Source of the DNA: Pseudanabaena sp. FACHB-1998
GTDB lineage: Bacteria; Cyanobacteriota; Cyanobacteriia; Pseudanabaenales; Pseudanabaenaceae
NCBI RefSeq assembly: GCF_014696355.1
Contig: NZ_JACJQA010000051.1
Span: 1 to 64,000, forward strand
Reading direction: 5' to 3'
DNA: 64,000 bases
The notes under the pieces are model-generated. The model made no database searches. It was not told where the DNA came from and saw only the letters and a program-made list of their open reading frames with translations. The position numbers and the translations under genes are program-made. This document shows, piece by piece, positions 34,284 to 43,572 of the stretch (the first letter of the stretch is position 1; each line of letters starts with the position of its first letter).

Positions 34284-36056
34284 ATGGTGACTAGAGAAAT
34301 GATCTTCAATCCACATACACAAGAGGGGCGACCTGCTATTTATCTGACAGGGCGATCGCTAGATGAATTGGCGCTGGCAGAAGATGATAAGATTCGTCCT
34401 CTACGCGAGATTATCAAACGCTATGCCAAAGATTCTCTCAATATGGTAGTGATTACATTCAGCTTTGCAAGTGGGCTAGATTGGGGAAGGATTGATGTTA
34501 GTAACTCTGCCGATCAAAAGGCAATCGAAGCCATTCTGAGAGAGAGTAAGCTCAATGATTTGAAGCCAGATGAACACGAATTCTCCATGGTGATTAGAGG
34601 GATTACTTTACTTTTGGTTCGGAGTTCTGCTGAAGGGCTAAAATGGGCTAATGGTCAGCCAATGAAATTTCTGGTTCTGATTGAATTTGCTGAACATAAA
34701 TTTCCTTGTGTTCAAAATGGTAACCAGACCAGAGAACAATTGATGGCGATCGAGTCGCTCCATCTTACCTCTCAGAACTTGGCAATGCGTAAGAGTGGTA
34801 ATCTTCTAATCGTACATGGTCGAGAAGGGATGATCGATGATTTATTGGTGAGTGGATTACATCATGTTCGCTTGCCACAGCCAGATAAAGCCGAGATTCT
34901 TGCTGCTCTGCCAGCTTTACGTTCAGCTTATCTCCAAGCTATTTTTGATACTGGCTTGGACGATCAATCTATTGCTAATCTTGTCAGTGGTATGCCTTTA
35001 CGTCCTCTAGAATCGGCAATGCGGGCCTCTCATTTTAGTGGCAAGAAGATCACAGCCCAAGAACTAACTACAGGTAAAGAGCATAGTATTATTACTCTTT
35101 CAGAAGAAACCCTATCAGCTTTAAATACTGCGCGAGTCAAGGATGTCAAACTGCAAGGGCGAAACATTCAAGTTCCATTTCAAGCAGTGCAAAAGTTCGC
35201 ACAAGCTTTAAAGAATGCGAATCCATCCATGCCTGCAAACCTAATCTTTGTGGGTGCACCGGGGACAGCGAAGACTGACCTATCGCTCAAAATCGCTAGT
35301 GAAGCTGATGCACCTGCCTTTGAGATGCAGAGTCCTAAAGGTTCTTTGGTCGGTGAAACAGAGAGAAAGATGCGCTTGATGAAACAAATTCTAAGTGGAT
35401 TTTCACCACATATCATTTTTATTGATGAAATCACAGAAATGTTGCCTTTGCAGAGATCTGACTTTGATGGAGACTCTGGCGCTAGTAAATCTGTAACTGC
35501 GATTTTGCTGAGTATTCTGTCAGATGAAAGTAGAAGAGGTAATTCTCTCCTGATCGGAACTACGAATTGTCCTTGGCGAATTGGAGCAGCGATGCAGAGT
35601 CGTTTCGTATTTATTCCTGTTCTTCATCCTTTAGGTACTGATTTTCCTGCGATTTTGGTGGAGACGGCTGGTCGCGTTTCTAATATTAGCTTTGATGTTC
35701 AAGATCCGCAGATTCAAAAGGCAGCAGAAATCTTTTATCTCAAAGGGGCTAATGCCCGTCACATTCGTGGCGCGATCGCTCAAGCGTCTTTGCTGATCAA
35801 TCCACTTACTCCTGAAGCTATTCTTTTTGCTGCTAAAGACTTTTGTGGATCATCAAATCAAGATTCAGCCATTTATGCTGATCTTTGGGCAATTAAGGTT
35901 TGCTCCTATCAGTCTTTTCTACCTTGGAGTGACGATCCTGCCAGCTATCCTTTCCCTCCGCATTTACAAATGATTGTCGATCCGTTGACTGGTGATATCG
36001 ATCATCAGGAATTAGACAAACAAATCGAAAAATACGAACCTAAAGCCAATGTTTAA
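34284..36056 (+). CDS. AAA+ ATPase with unknown N-terminal domain
   Basis: This 590-residue protein is well supported by GGAGAAATCT directly before the ATG. Residues 1-300 are an alpha/beta domain of unknown type that includes LLIVHGREGMIDDLLVSG. The AAA+ core follows, with Walker A GAPGTAKT at 324-331, a sensor-like LLIGTTNCPWRIG and Walker B HIIFIDEI (Asp381/Glu382). The Arg-rich RRGNSLL and ARHIRGAIAQASLL segments fit an AAA+ lid. It may remodel a protein or DNA-protein complex in the mobile element; the target is unknown. It overlaps the aminotransferase gene by 8 bp, an unexpected coupling. Confidence 0.75.
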   Translation: MVTREMIFNPHTQEGRPAIYLTGRSLDELALAEDDKIRPLREIIKRYAKDSLNMVVITFSFASGLDWGRIDVSNSADQKAIEAILRESKLNDLKPDEHEFSMVIRGITLLLVRSSAEGLKWANGQPMKFLVLIEFAEHKFPCVQNGNQTREQLMAIESLHLTSQNLAMRKSGNLLIVHGREGMIDDLLVSGLHHVRLPQPDKAEILAALPALRSAYLQAIFDTGLDDQSIANLVSGMPLRPLESAMRASHFSGKKITAQELTTGKEHSIITLSEETLSALNTARVKDVKLQGRNIQVPFQAVQKFAQALKNANPSMPANLIFVGAPGTAKTDLSLKIASEADAPAFEMQSPKGSLVGETERKMRLMKQILSGFSPHIIFIDEITEMLPLQRSDFDGDSGASKSVTAILLSILSDESRRGNSLLIGTTNCPWRIGAAMQSRFVFIPVLHPLGTDFPAILVETAGRVSNISFDVQDPQIQKAAEIFYLKGANARHIRGAIAQASLLINPLTPEAILFAAKDFCGSSNQDSAIYADLWAIKVCSYQSFLPWSDDPASYPFPPHLQMIVDPLTGDIDHQELDKQIEKYEPKANV

Positions 36057-37122
36057 GAATCCGATCGCTGCGATTACAAATTATTTTCTCGAAGCTCAGT
36101 CTAGTTCGACTTTGCAACAGATGTCTTTATTGGGTGCTGGCGCGATCGCTGAGCTAGAAGAGAAGCTAGAGCGTCATTATGGGATGAAATATGCCTTATG
36201 TGTCAGCAGTGCTACTATGGGGTTATGGGCGATCGCGATGGCGTTGGAACTCGGCGACTCTACTTTTGTGACTACGCCTTATACCTATGGTGCTTCGTTA
36301 TCCGGATTTTTGCAAGTTGGTTGTCAGCCTATATTTGCAGATATTGATCATACTCTCACCTTAGATCCAGACTCTGTAAGAAAGGCGATCGCGCCAAATA
36401 CAAAGGCTATTTTAGGAGTTGATTTGTATGGTGTACCCTGTGATGCTTTGACTATGAGAGCGATCGCTGATCGTTATGGCATTTTTTATATAGCTGATGC
36501 GGCTCAGAGTTTCGGGGCATCTCGCAATGACTTACCAGCGAGCGCATTGGCTGATGCTTTGGTTGTTTCCTTTACCTTTGGTAAATCTCTATTTGCTGGT
36601 GAGGGTGGTGCGATCTTGACTAATAATGAAGATCTTTATCGCAAGTTACTTTGGTGGACGCAGCACCCGATGCGCCAGAGGCTGGAATTAGGACTCGATC
36701 TGGATAATGAGTTTGCAACTAATGCGAGAATACATCCTCTGGCGGCTATATGGGCAAATGCTGTATTTGCGGAGTCATTGGAGTCTGTGGCAGAGCATCA
36801 GGTTGAGTGTTTTGAGCTAATTGATGCACTCAATGAAATTGGATTAACCGAGCCCATTGATTTTCGTGAATGGGAGATCGTGCCTAGTTTTTTCCGCATG
36901 AGTGCGACATGGAAGGATGAACCTCAAGATGAAGCTTTACTAAAAGCTTTAGGTGATCGCGGTTTTTCTGTAAGGTTGGAGTCGCCGCCTGTAAGACTTA
37001 TTTACCAACAGCCTGCATTTTTAGCGCAGTATGGGAATAAATACCAGTCAATTAGCCCTCATCAACTTGATCAACTTGAAGCTTTGATAAAACGCTTATT
37101 CTGTCTAATCTCTCATCATTGA
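36049..37122 (+). CDS. DegT/DnrJ/EryC1/StrS-family PLP aminotransferase
   Basis: This 357-residue protein shows the fold and residues of sugar aminotransferases that use PLP. The Schiff-base lysine is Lys179 in FTFGKSLFAGEGGAIL. The PLP-ring Asp/Gln are in YIADAAQSFGAS, and the substrate-side segment YGMKYALCVSSATMGLWAIA lies near 40-60. Family members usually make amino sugars for surface glycans or antibiotics, but no sugar nucleotide genes are nearby. Instead it is translationally coupled to the AAA+ ATPase. It could be a domesticated homologue that lost its metabolic role or serves a small-molecule pathway. It is a little short for the family (usually 370-400). Confidence 0.85.
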   Translation: MFKNPIAAITNYFLEAQSSSTLQQMSLLGAGAIAELEEKLERHYGMKYALCVSSATMGLWAIAMALELGDSTFVTTPYTYGASLSGFLQVGCQPIFADIDHTLTLDPDSVRKAIAPNTKAILGVDLYGVPCDALTMRAIADRYGIFYIADAAQSFGASRNDLPASALADALVVSFTFGKSLFAGEGGAILTNNEDLYRKLLWWTQHPMRQRLELGLDLDNEFATNARIHPLAAIWANAVFAESLESVAEHQVECFELIDALNEIGLTEPIDFREWEIVPSFFRMSATWKDEPQDEALLKALGDRGFSVRLESPPVRLIYQQPAFLAQYGNKYQSISPHQLDQLEALIKRLFCLISHH

Positions 37123-38165
37123 TCGACTTGAATCTCTGCTTTCAATGCTTCTAAAGATGTGAAATTGTCAGTTTCCACTGCATCTCTTAGTCCATGCTGC
37201 TTGTTTAAAATTCCATAAGCCATTATCTTTCCTTTAAAGTTCAGTCTATTTAATTCCTCAATCGTAAGTCTAAAGCTTCGATCTCCAGTCACAAGAATGA
37301 CAATATCGTATTTACCATAATTTTCTGGGCTTACGACATGTATTGCAATTAACTGATCTAAATTGGCAACTGTACGCGCCTCGGTATGGAAAACCCAATA
37401 ACCAAAACCAGTAATATCTTCCAAGCTTGGAGTGCCAGCATTGATTCGACTTTCTTTTCGATTTACTGAATAGTAAAAGAATAGGTCGCATGTTGCAGTA
37501 TCTCGTTTAAAGTGATTAGCAAGTTTTTGATAATCTATAAAAAAATCTATTTCATTCAAATCACCTTTTGTGCCCTTTTCGCTAGATATCTCAATGTTAT
37601 TTGCATCAATATAAACAGCTACACGAGGGAGAAGTGATTCGAAAAAGAGACTTTGAATTTTACAACGATTAAAGTCTGGTTCATATTTGAGGAGTTTCTC
37701 TTTAAGCTTTTTAATGGAGTCGCCAATGTCTGGGGTCTTGTAAGAAACTAACCTCCTCTCTCTTGTTGGAAAATTTTCTTGGACATGACGTTCTAGTGCT
37801 GAATGGTCTTCCATTTTCTTTTTAGGATCGCGAGTAAAAGCTGTTGAAGTAAAAATGATTGCGCCTTTACAAGCATGGTTTTCATGAGCCCATTTAAGGA
37901 TGTCATATCCATTACCTCCATCGCCCAAATCGATGTCAACTGAAATTAAATCGTAGCAATTTTTTCTTTTCTCAAGTAGTTCGTCGATAATATAATCACA
38001 AAAACTTCCTTGATAATCTGGGAATGCTTTTGTGTGTCCTTCATATCGAGTTATAGCAGAAATAATTTCTAGATCGTAGCCAATATCTTTAAGAACTTCT
38101 TTATACATATTATAAAGTGCCGTATCAACTAAAGAGTCATTTTCTATGAGCAACATTGACATCAT
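37116..38165 (-). CDS. Receiver domain fused to a NYN (PIN-like) nuclease
   Basis: This 349-residue protein has an N-terminal receiver: LLIENDSLVD supplies the acidic pair, ISVDIDLGDGGNGYDIL the phosphoacceptor (Asp77), AIIFTSTAFT the switch Thr and VSYKTPD the Lys. The signature is thus complete. The C-terminal part is NYN-like: RVAVYIDANNIEISSE (first metal Asp), then YDIVILVTGDRSFRLTIEEL, with Asp/Gly typical of the second acidic site, and KGKIMAYGI. NYN proteins are PIN-fold ribonucleases. The gene starts inside the stop of the upstream receiver-like gene (four-base overlap). Phosphorylation gating an RNase would be a plausible abortive-infection design; this is inference. It converges on the aminotransferase gene with a 7-bp overlap. 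Confidence 0.75.
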   Translation of the reverse strand: MMSMLLIENDSLVDTALYNMYKEVLKDIGYDLEIISAITRYEGHTKAFPDYQGSFCDYIIDELLEKRKNCYDLISVDIDLGDGGNGYDILKWAHENHACKGAIIFTSTAFTRDPKKKMEDHSALERHVQENFPTRERRLVSYKTPDIGDSIKKLKEKLLKYEPDFNRCKIQSLFFESLLPRVAVYIDANNIEISSEKGTKGDLNEIDFFIDYQKLANHFKRDTATCDLFFYYSVNRKESRINAGTPSLEDITGFGYWVFHTEARTVANLDQLIAIHVVSPENYGKYDIVILVTGDRSFRLTIEELNRLNFKGKIMAYGILNKQHGLRDAVETDNFTSLEALKAEIQVDQ

Positions 38166-38893
38166 AAATCACCTCTGCTTTGAACACGAAAAATATATGC
38201 AGCGTTATCAAAAAACTCTTTAAGATTATTTTTAGACAACTCTTTAATGTGAGGAGCTATACTCTGTAATTCTTCTAGCCTATGCATTCTCTCATGTCCT
38301 AAGCGAACATCCCATTCTACAGAGCTGTAGCCAAACTCATTTATAGTTTGATAAATTCCTAATGCTTTATTTTGATTACTTGCTATGTCTTTCTCGTTAA
38401 ACTTTTCTATAGCAATGCAGATCTGATCTCGTAAGGGCTTTAAGTTTTTATATCTAGTCCAATCACTCTGAGATGTCCTACCTAGTCTAGATATAGCTCT
38501 AATGAGCACTGATAAGTTTATCGGATGAGAGATAAACTTTATCCCTCTAGGTTCATCCATCGAAGCTTTGAGTATTTGCCTTAGCTTTTCTTTCACAGAT
38601 TTTGATTTATCTTCGGAGTTTCCACATATTGATATGAGCTTAGTCCCTTTCCATAGAAGTGTTTCATAAAGCCAAAAGATAATTTTTATAGAAGCTTTAC
38701 GATTTGTATGATGACTGCCTATGCTGACTATCAAATCGTATTTATTAATTATTGTTTTATATTCTTGTACTTCAGGTAGTTGAGGGTAAGGCAGATTTTG
38801 AACATTTATATCTTTTGGGATGATAAGTAGGCTGAGGACTTGTTGAAGCGCTTTTTCTTGAAATTTGTTACCTAAAATTAACCAGTTTTTCAT
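38162..38893 (-). CDS. Receiver-like partner of the REC-NYN protein
   Basis: This 243-residue protein is the first gene of a two-gene unit with the REC-NYN gene (ATGA overlap). The first 125 residues have a CheY-like order: NWLILGNKFQEKALQQVLSL, YDLIVSIGSHHTNRKAS, then TKLISICGNSED. The strand-end Asp of a true receiver is not at its position. The second half is helical (LKPLRDQICIAIEKFNEKD; HERMHRLEELQSIAPHIKEL). The same two-part design appears at 25468-26202 and, more loosely, at 50777-51496. It probably modulates its partner by heterodimerisation. Confidence 0.5.
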   Translation of the reverse strand: MKNWLILGNKFQEKALQQVLSLLIIPKDINVQNLPYPQLPEVQEYKTIINKYDLIVSIGSHHTNRKASIKIIFWLYETLLWKGTKLISICGNSEDKSKSVKEKLRQILKASMDEPRGIKFISHPINLSVLIRAISRLGRTSQSDWTRYKNLKPLRDQICIAIEKFNEKDIASNQNKALGIYQTINEFGYSSVEWDVRLGHERMHRLEELQSIAPHIKELSKNNLKEFFDNAAYIFRVQSRGDL

Positions 38894-39349
38894 TTTTGTA
38901 GTGCGCTTGATCTAAATATCTAGAAATATTTTAGCAATAATTCTGTTTAGCATAGGGACAAAATATCTTTACAGAAATATACCATGTAAAAAACTACATT
39001 TTCCCAACAAAGTATGTAGCGATCACTCTGTTATATTTTAGTGAACTTGTATAAAAATACTGAGATTACAACAGAAGTAAGACAGAGCAATTACTTTACG
39101 TATTCAATTTATGTAGCTTTAACAACAGTTTCGACCTATCCAAATGATAATTAATCCAACATATAAATTGTAACCTAGTTACAAATACAAAAAAGCTATA
39201 ACCACTGTGGTTAATGGATTTAGAAAGAAAATCTGAGAATCAAATATTTCTGTAACATTAACGTATATAGCGTAAATTAAAAAATTTGGTAAGTATTGGC
39301 AAAGTTGTAAAATAACCATTCTAAAAAACCAAAAACAGTGTGCCAGCAC
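38894..39349. other. A/T-rich divergent intergenic region
   Basis: This 456-bp gap separates the leftward REC-NYN unit from the rightward transporter/radical SAM operon. It is strongly A/T-rich with several runs such as AAAAAT and TTTTAG, and must hold both promoters. Short frames on either strand have no ribosome sites. No repeat or RNA gene was found. Confidence 0.4.
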
Positions 39350-40345
39350 ATGAAAAAAATGGACAATAGTTCAAGTTTAATCGTTGATGATCTGCGAGTT
39401 CAGTTTAAGTCAAATGGTAGGCAGCTACTGACAGCGGTTGATGGTGTCAATTTATCTGTTCGCCCAGGAGAAATTACTGGTTTGGTAGGGGAGTCAGGTA
39501 GTGGCAAATCAGTTACTTGTATGTCAATCCTCCGATTACTTCAAGAGAAGTCTTGCTATATCAAAGGTCATATTTTGTGGCGAAACAGGAGATTGTTAGA
39601 TCTTGATGAAAATGAGATGAGAAAGGTTAGAGGGCGAGAAATTGCTATGATTTTTCAAAATCCTCAGTCATCGCTCAATCCTGTTTACACAATTGGCGAA
39701 CAGATGATAGACATTTTGCAATTACACCGCAACCTGTCTAAAAAGGAGGCGCAGGAAGAGGCGATCACTCTTTTAAGGTCGGTTCGGATACCTGATGCAG
39801 AGAAACGGATTCATGACTATCCTCACCAGTTTAGCGGAGGTATGTGCCAACGTATTGTGATCGCGATGGCGATTTCTTGTCAGCCAAAGTTACTCATAGC
39901 TGACGAACCAACTGCGTCACTAGATGTGACAATCCAAGCACAAATCATGGATTTGCTGATGGAACTTCGACAAGAGTATGATATGTCTATCCTTTTGGTG
40001 TCTCATGATTTAGGACTTATAGCTCAAATGTGTGATCGCGTTTCAGTAATGTATCTGGGGCGAGTTGTCGAATCTGCGCCTGTAAAATCTTTATATGCAT
40101 CGCCTCTTCATCCTTATACACAAGCGTTACTAGAAGCTATTCCAATGCCAGACCCAAATAGCAGAGGGCGACCTCACCTGCTAGGAGAAGTCCCTAAGTG
40201 TGGTCAAATCCCAGTAGGGTGTAGATTTCAGCCTAGATGTCCAGTAGCTTTTGACAAATGTATTGAGATTGATCCTGAAAGTTATAAAATGGATACAGAT
40301 CATTTCGTTGCTTGTTTGAATTTTGCAGAAGGAAGAAGAGAATAA
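39350..40345 (+). CDS. Oligopeptide-type ABC transporter ATP-binding protein (OppD/DppD-like)
   Basis: This ABC ATPase of about 331 residues energises import of peptides or peptide-like compounds. Walker A GESGSGKS, the ABC signature FSGGMCQRIVIAMA, Walker B LLIADEPTASLD and the switch His (LLVSHDLGLI) are all present. The C-terminal Opp-type cysteine cluster (GCRFQPRCPVAFDKCIEID, ending in VACL) is present, as in OppD proteins that bind an iron-sulphur centre. Only one ATPase is encoded, so it may act as a homodimer. Permeases and binding protein are encoded downstream at 41764-46417. The ATG at 39350 is used; a GTG at 39338 is possible. Confidence 0.88.
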   Translation: MKKMDNSSSLIVDDLRVQFKSNGRQLLTAVDGVNLSVRPGEITGLVGESGSGKSVTCMSILRLLQEKSCYIKGHILWRNRRLLDLDENEMRKVRGREIAMIFQNPQSSLNPVYTIGEQMIDILQLHRNLSKKEAQEEAITLLRSVRIPDAEKRIHDYPHQFSGGMCQRIVIAMAISCQPKLLIADEPTASLDVTIQAQIMDLLMELRQEYDMSILLVSHDLGLIAQMCDRVSVMYLGRVVESAPVKSLYASPLHPYTQALLEAIPMPDPNSRGRPHLLGEVPKCGQIPVGCRFQPRCPVAFDKCIEIDPESYKMDTDHFVACLNFAEGRRE

Positions 40346-40518
40346 TGCAACTATATTGGAACTATATGGTTGCTATTCAAGTCTTAATTGTTAGGAATTT
40401 AATCGATCCATCAAAAAAATTAGTAAAACAGGAGAAAAATATATGCCAGTTGGAGGTTCTAAAGGAGGTATCTTTTCAAGCTTTGAAGACCCACAAGGAT
40501 TTGACATTCCAGTTGTAA
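40345..40518 (+). CDS. Small frame between transporter ATPase and radical SAM gene
   Basis: A 57-codon frame starts with an ATG overlapping the ATPase stop codon and overlaps the radical SAM start by 76 bp. It encodes MQLYWNYMVAIQVLIVRNLI at its start. Its position directly before a SPASM-type enzyme is where RiPP precursor genes often lie, but it lacks a clear leader/core layout. The overlap means part is constrained by the other gene. It may be a chance frame. Confidence 0.2.
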   Translation: MQLYWNYMVAIQVLIVRNLIDPSKKLVKQEKNICQLEVLKEVSFQALKTHKDLTFQL

Positions 40519-41774
40519 AGGCTTGGAAAGACATTGGAAGCAAGAAAGTTTCAGGTGTGAGCTTATTTAGCACAATTGCTCAAAATGCTATTCCAAAGCA
40601 AGTAGAAGTTGGAATTGGAAATACTTGCGGATTGCAATGTAAACAATGTTTTTTGGGGTATGAAGCAGGTCAAATGAGTGACAGCCTCATTCCCATGCCA
40701 AGATTGCTAGAAACTCTTACAGAATTTATTAATGACTTAGGTACAAGGATAATTTGTGCGACAGATAGAGATGCGCTTACCCCTGGTCGTTCTATTCCTA
40801 TGTTTGAACATCTTCAGGAGCTTCGCTCTATTCATACAGATCTAAAATTTGGTGGCGTAACTAATGGCTTAGCAATCCATAAGTTTGCTGATGATTTGGC
40901 AAGGATTAAACTTGATTACTTGGACATCTCAATTGATGGGATGCAAGAAGAACATGATGCAATGCGTGGTCTGGGTACATTTAATGTAACCATTGAGAAC
41001 TTGCGAATAGCAGTAAAGCGACAAATTGCAGAAAGAATTATGGTGTCCACAACACTCACTCGCTTTAATACTCAGTCAATCATCGATCTAATTTGTTCTT
41101 TAAGTACAAAAGAGCAAGTACAGTGGTTTAACGTTGCTCCTCTGATGGCAGTAAAAATGCAAGAGTATCAATTGGGCAAATCTGATATTCCAAATTTTTT
41201 GGATGATTTGTTTGAGAAACTAGCTTGGTTAAAGCCCGCTAAGCCTGTAACTATCTACTTGGAAGTTCCTTCTTACGGAGGCGCATTTCTTCCCTCATTA
41301 ATTGAGTCGCGATGGTTAGTCCCTGAGGAAATTCGGCAAGATTCCTATGGTCATCTCTATCAAGAGATTTGTGTTAACGATCTAATTAAAGTTGTACTTC
41401 GTCCCGAACTAATCCCAGAGTATTGGCGACACACACTCCGTATCTCAGCAGATGGTTTTGTTATTGGTGGTTGTGAGCCTCTTACGCAATCTAACTATCA
41501 CCAGTTTGCGATCGGTAACATTAAAGATGAGACAGCGCAGGCTGTGTATGCCAAAGCTATTGCATTGGGGTCACCATTGCATAAGATGATGATGGCATAC
41601 GACTATTCAGAATGTCGCAATAAAGCCTGCTTCCAGCATTGTCTAGGCGGAGATCCTTTACTTGCTAAAGCAGTCTACGGTAACTATAACGTTAAAGATC
41701 CCAATTGTACTTGGGATGAATATCAATATAAAACAATCAGCAAATCAGCAAAGGAGGTAGCTCTTGTTCGTTAA
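40443..41774 (+). CDS. Radical SAM protein with SPASM-type C-terminus
   Basis: This 443-residue protein has the radical SAM [4Fe-4S] motif CGLQCKQC (C-x3-C-x2-C) in GIGNTCGLQCKQCFLG near residues 60-68. SAM-barrel strands follow (FGGVTNGLAIHKFADDL; LDYLDISIDGMQEEHDAM). The C-terminal Cys set, GGCEPLTQ, then YSECRNKACFQHCLGG and PNCTW, fits a SPASM auxiliary-cluster domain. Such enzymes modify peptides or build peptide-derived cofactors. The 45-residue N-terminal extension (MPVGGSKGGIFSSFED...) is unusual. AGGAG lies eight bases before the ATG. It is embedded in an Opp-type transporter operon and its stop overlaps the binding-protein start, so enzyme and transporter probably handle the same compound. 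Confidence 0.85.
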   Translation: MPVGGSKGGIFSSFEDPQGFDIPVVKAWKDIGSKKVSGVSLFSTIAQNAIPKQVEVGIGNTCGLQCKQCFLGYEAGQMSDSLIPMPRLLETLTEFINDLGTRIICATDRDALTPGRSIPMFEHLQELRSIHTDLKFGGVTNGLAIHKFADDLARIKLDYLDISIDGMQEEHDAMRGLGTFNVTIENLRIAVKRQIAERIMVSTTLTRFNTQSIIDLICSLSTKEQVQWFNVAPLMAVKMQEYQLGKSDIPNFLDDLFEKLAWLKPAKPVTIYLEVPSYGGAFLPSLIESRWLVPEEIRQDSYGHLYQEICVNDLIKVVLRPELIPEYWRHTLRISADGFVIGGCEPLTQSNYHQFAIGNIKDETAQAVYAKAIALGSPLHKMMMAYDYSECRNKACFQHCLGGDPLLAKAVYGNYNVKDPNCTWDEYQYKTISKSAKEVALVR

Positions 41775-43410
41775 ATTTTTTTGGAAGAATGTAAAATTAG
41801 TAGTACTGCTTGCGTGTTCTCTTGTATTATCCATAATTCTGAGTGGATGTCCATCTACAACAACACAAGCACCTGAAATTCAAAAGGTTCTTAGTTATGC
41901 TGTCAGTACTGATATAACTTCTCTCGATCCTGTTTTATTAGCAGAAAGCAATCCAAGGCTTGTTTCTGCTCAGGTTATGGAAACTCTTGTTGGTTACGAT
42001 GAAAATCTTAAACTAATTCCTCTCCTTGCTCAGTCATGGGAACCTCTTAAAGCAGGGCAGGAATGGCGCTTTAAAATTAGAGATGGCGTATTTTTTCACG
42101 ACGATCCTTGTTTTAAAGGCACTGCTCGTAAAGTAGTTGCAGCAGATGTAATTTACTCGCTGCAAAGGATGTTAGATCCTAAATCTAAAACTCTTGGAGC
42201 TTTTACTTTGTCTGATGTAGTACAAGGTGCTAATGAGTTTATGGAAGGTAAAGCAAAGTCTGTCTCAGGCATTGTTGCTGAGGATGATACGACTGTATTA
42301 ATTAAATTGACTAAACCATATGCACAACTTCCTGCAAGGTTGTCTTTGGCGTTTGCTTCTATTATTCCTAAAGAAGCTGTAGATTTTTATAAAGAACAGT
42401 GGGGTAGCCATCCTGTCGGTACTGGAGCGTTTAAATTTAAGTCTTGGAACACTGGATCTGGAGAAATAACTCTAGATAAAAATCCTAAGTATTGGCAGCA
42501 AATTAGCACTAATCTTAGTGGGGTTACATTTAAAATTATTAAATCAGATGCAACTCAACTAACTAACTTTGTTCAAGGGCAACTAGATGTATTTGAGGCA
42601 TCCCCTGCTCTTGCAAATCAAGTAATCGATCCTAGCGGAAAACCTCAAGGACAGTTTGCTGAATCTCAAGTGATTCGCCCAGTCACTTTAATTACTCACT
42701 ACCTTGGGCTTAACTTAAAAAACAGTGTTGTAAAAGATAAGAATTTTAGGCTGGCGCTAAATTATGCAGTTGACAAAGAGAAATTAATCCGAACAGTTCT
42801 CAATGGATTAGCCAAGCCTTCTAATGGGGTTCTTGCTCAGTCAATGCTTGGGGCAGACAATAAGGTCGTCTATGCTCAGGATCTGGAAAAGGCGAAGCAA
42901 CTATTGAAAACTTCAGAATATAAAGGGCAAGAATTACTTTATATGACTGATAACTCAACAACCAGTATTGCTGTGGCTGAGTTTCTTCAGAGTCAGTTTG
43001 CAACTATTGGTGTGAAAATTCGTATTGATAAGAATCCAGAATCGGTATGGATAGATAAGCTTGTCAAAGGGCAGTATGACATTGCTAAAGTGTACTTTGG
43101 GTTTGACTTCCCTTCTCCAGACAATGGATTTTCTCAGTTTGTCACAGCTAATTTTCCACCTGGAGGTAACAACTTTTATTTCTACTCAAATGAAAAGTTT
43201 GATGCTCTCTACAGTCAATCATTAAAAGAGATAGATCCAACCAAAGCATCTGGATTATTTGGACAAATGAATCAAATTATCCGTGATGACGCTCCTTGGG
43301 TTTTTCTATATTCTCCTGAACGTGTCATAGTCGAAAGAAAAGGAATTGAAGGGTTAAAGGTTAACTCACTTAGTTTTTCATTGATTTTGAACGATGTGAA
43401 AAAATCTTAG
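41764..43410 (+). CDS. Peptide-type ABC substrate-binding lipoprotein (SBP family 5)
   Basis: This 548-residue lipoprotein has a signal sequence with lipobox LSGC (residues 26-29). The family 5 fold is seen in VLSYAVSTDITSLDPVLLAE, GVFFHDDP and VSADVIYSLQR-like text (AADVIYSLQRMLDPKSKT), with DAPWVFLYSPERVIV near the end. OppA/DppA relatives bind peptides, nickel complexes or glycosides; the ligand is unknown here. The TTG at 41764 is the best start: GGAGG lies six bases upstream inside the radical SAM gene, giving an 11-bp overlap. It delivers substrate to the permeases at 44770-46417. Confidence 0.92.
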   Translation: MFVKFFWKNVKLVVLLACSLVLSIILSGCPSTTTQAPEIQKVLSYAVSTDITSLDPVLLAESNPRLVSAQVMETLVGYDENLKLIPLLAQSWEPLKAGQEWRFKIRDGVFFHDDPCFKGTARKVVAADVIYSLQRMLDPKSKTLGAFTLSDVVQGANEFMEGKAKSVSGIVAEDDTTVLIKLTKPYAQLPARLSLAFASIIPKEAVDFYKEQWGSHPVGTGAFKFKSWNTGSGEITLDKNPKYWQQISTNLSGVTFKIIKSDATQLTNFVQGQLDVFEASPALANQVIDPSGKPQGQFAESQVIRPVTLITHYLGLNLKNSVVKDKNFRLALNYAVDKEKLIRTVLNGLAKPSNGVLAQSMLGADNKVVYAQDLEKAKQLLKTSEYKGQELLYMTDNSTTSIAVAEFLQSQFATIGVKIRIDKNPESVWIDKLVKGQYDIAKVYFGFDFPSPDNGFSQFVTANFPPGGNNFYFYSNEKFDALYSQSLKEIDPTKASGLFGQMNQIIRDDAPWVFLYSPERVIVERKGIEGLKVNSLSFSLILNDVKKS

Positions 43411-43422
43411 TTCTTCACAGAG

Positions 43423-43458
43423 TATTATAAGGATGTAACTAAGTTACATCCCTATAAT
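43423..43458 (+). terminator. Hairpin after the binding-protein gene
   Basis: ATTATAAGGATGTAACT pairs with AGTTACATCCCTATAAT over about 15 bp with one mismatch pair and an almost closed loop. There is no T-run. It probably reduces transcription into the downstream genes or protects the 3' end of the abundant binding-protein message. Confidence 0.5.
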
Positions 43459-43572
43459 ACCTAAAAGTCTTTACAGTAAGCTCTTTTTCTGTAATTTGTA
43501 TGCTTATCCTTAATTCTGTAATCTATATATATTTTGTAAGGATTTTCTCAAATTAATTTGTGGAGTTGGTTT

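Noticed and set aside
40312-40518. 68-codon version of the small frame starting inside the transporter ATPase
   Set aside because: The start lies within the ATPase gene; only the shorter version from 40345 deserves mention, at low confidence.
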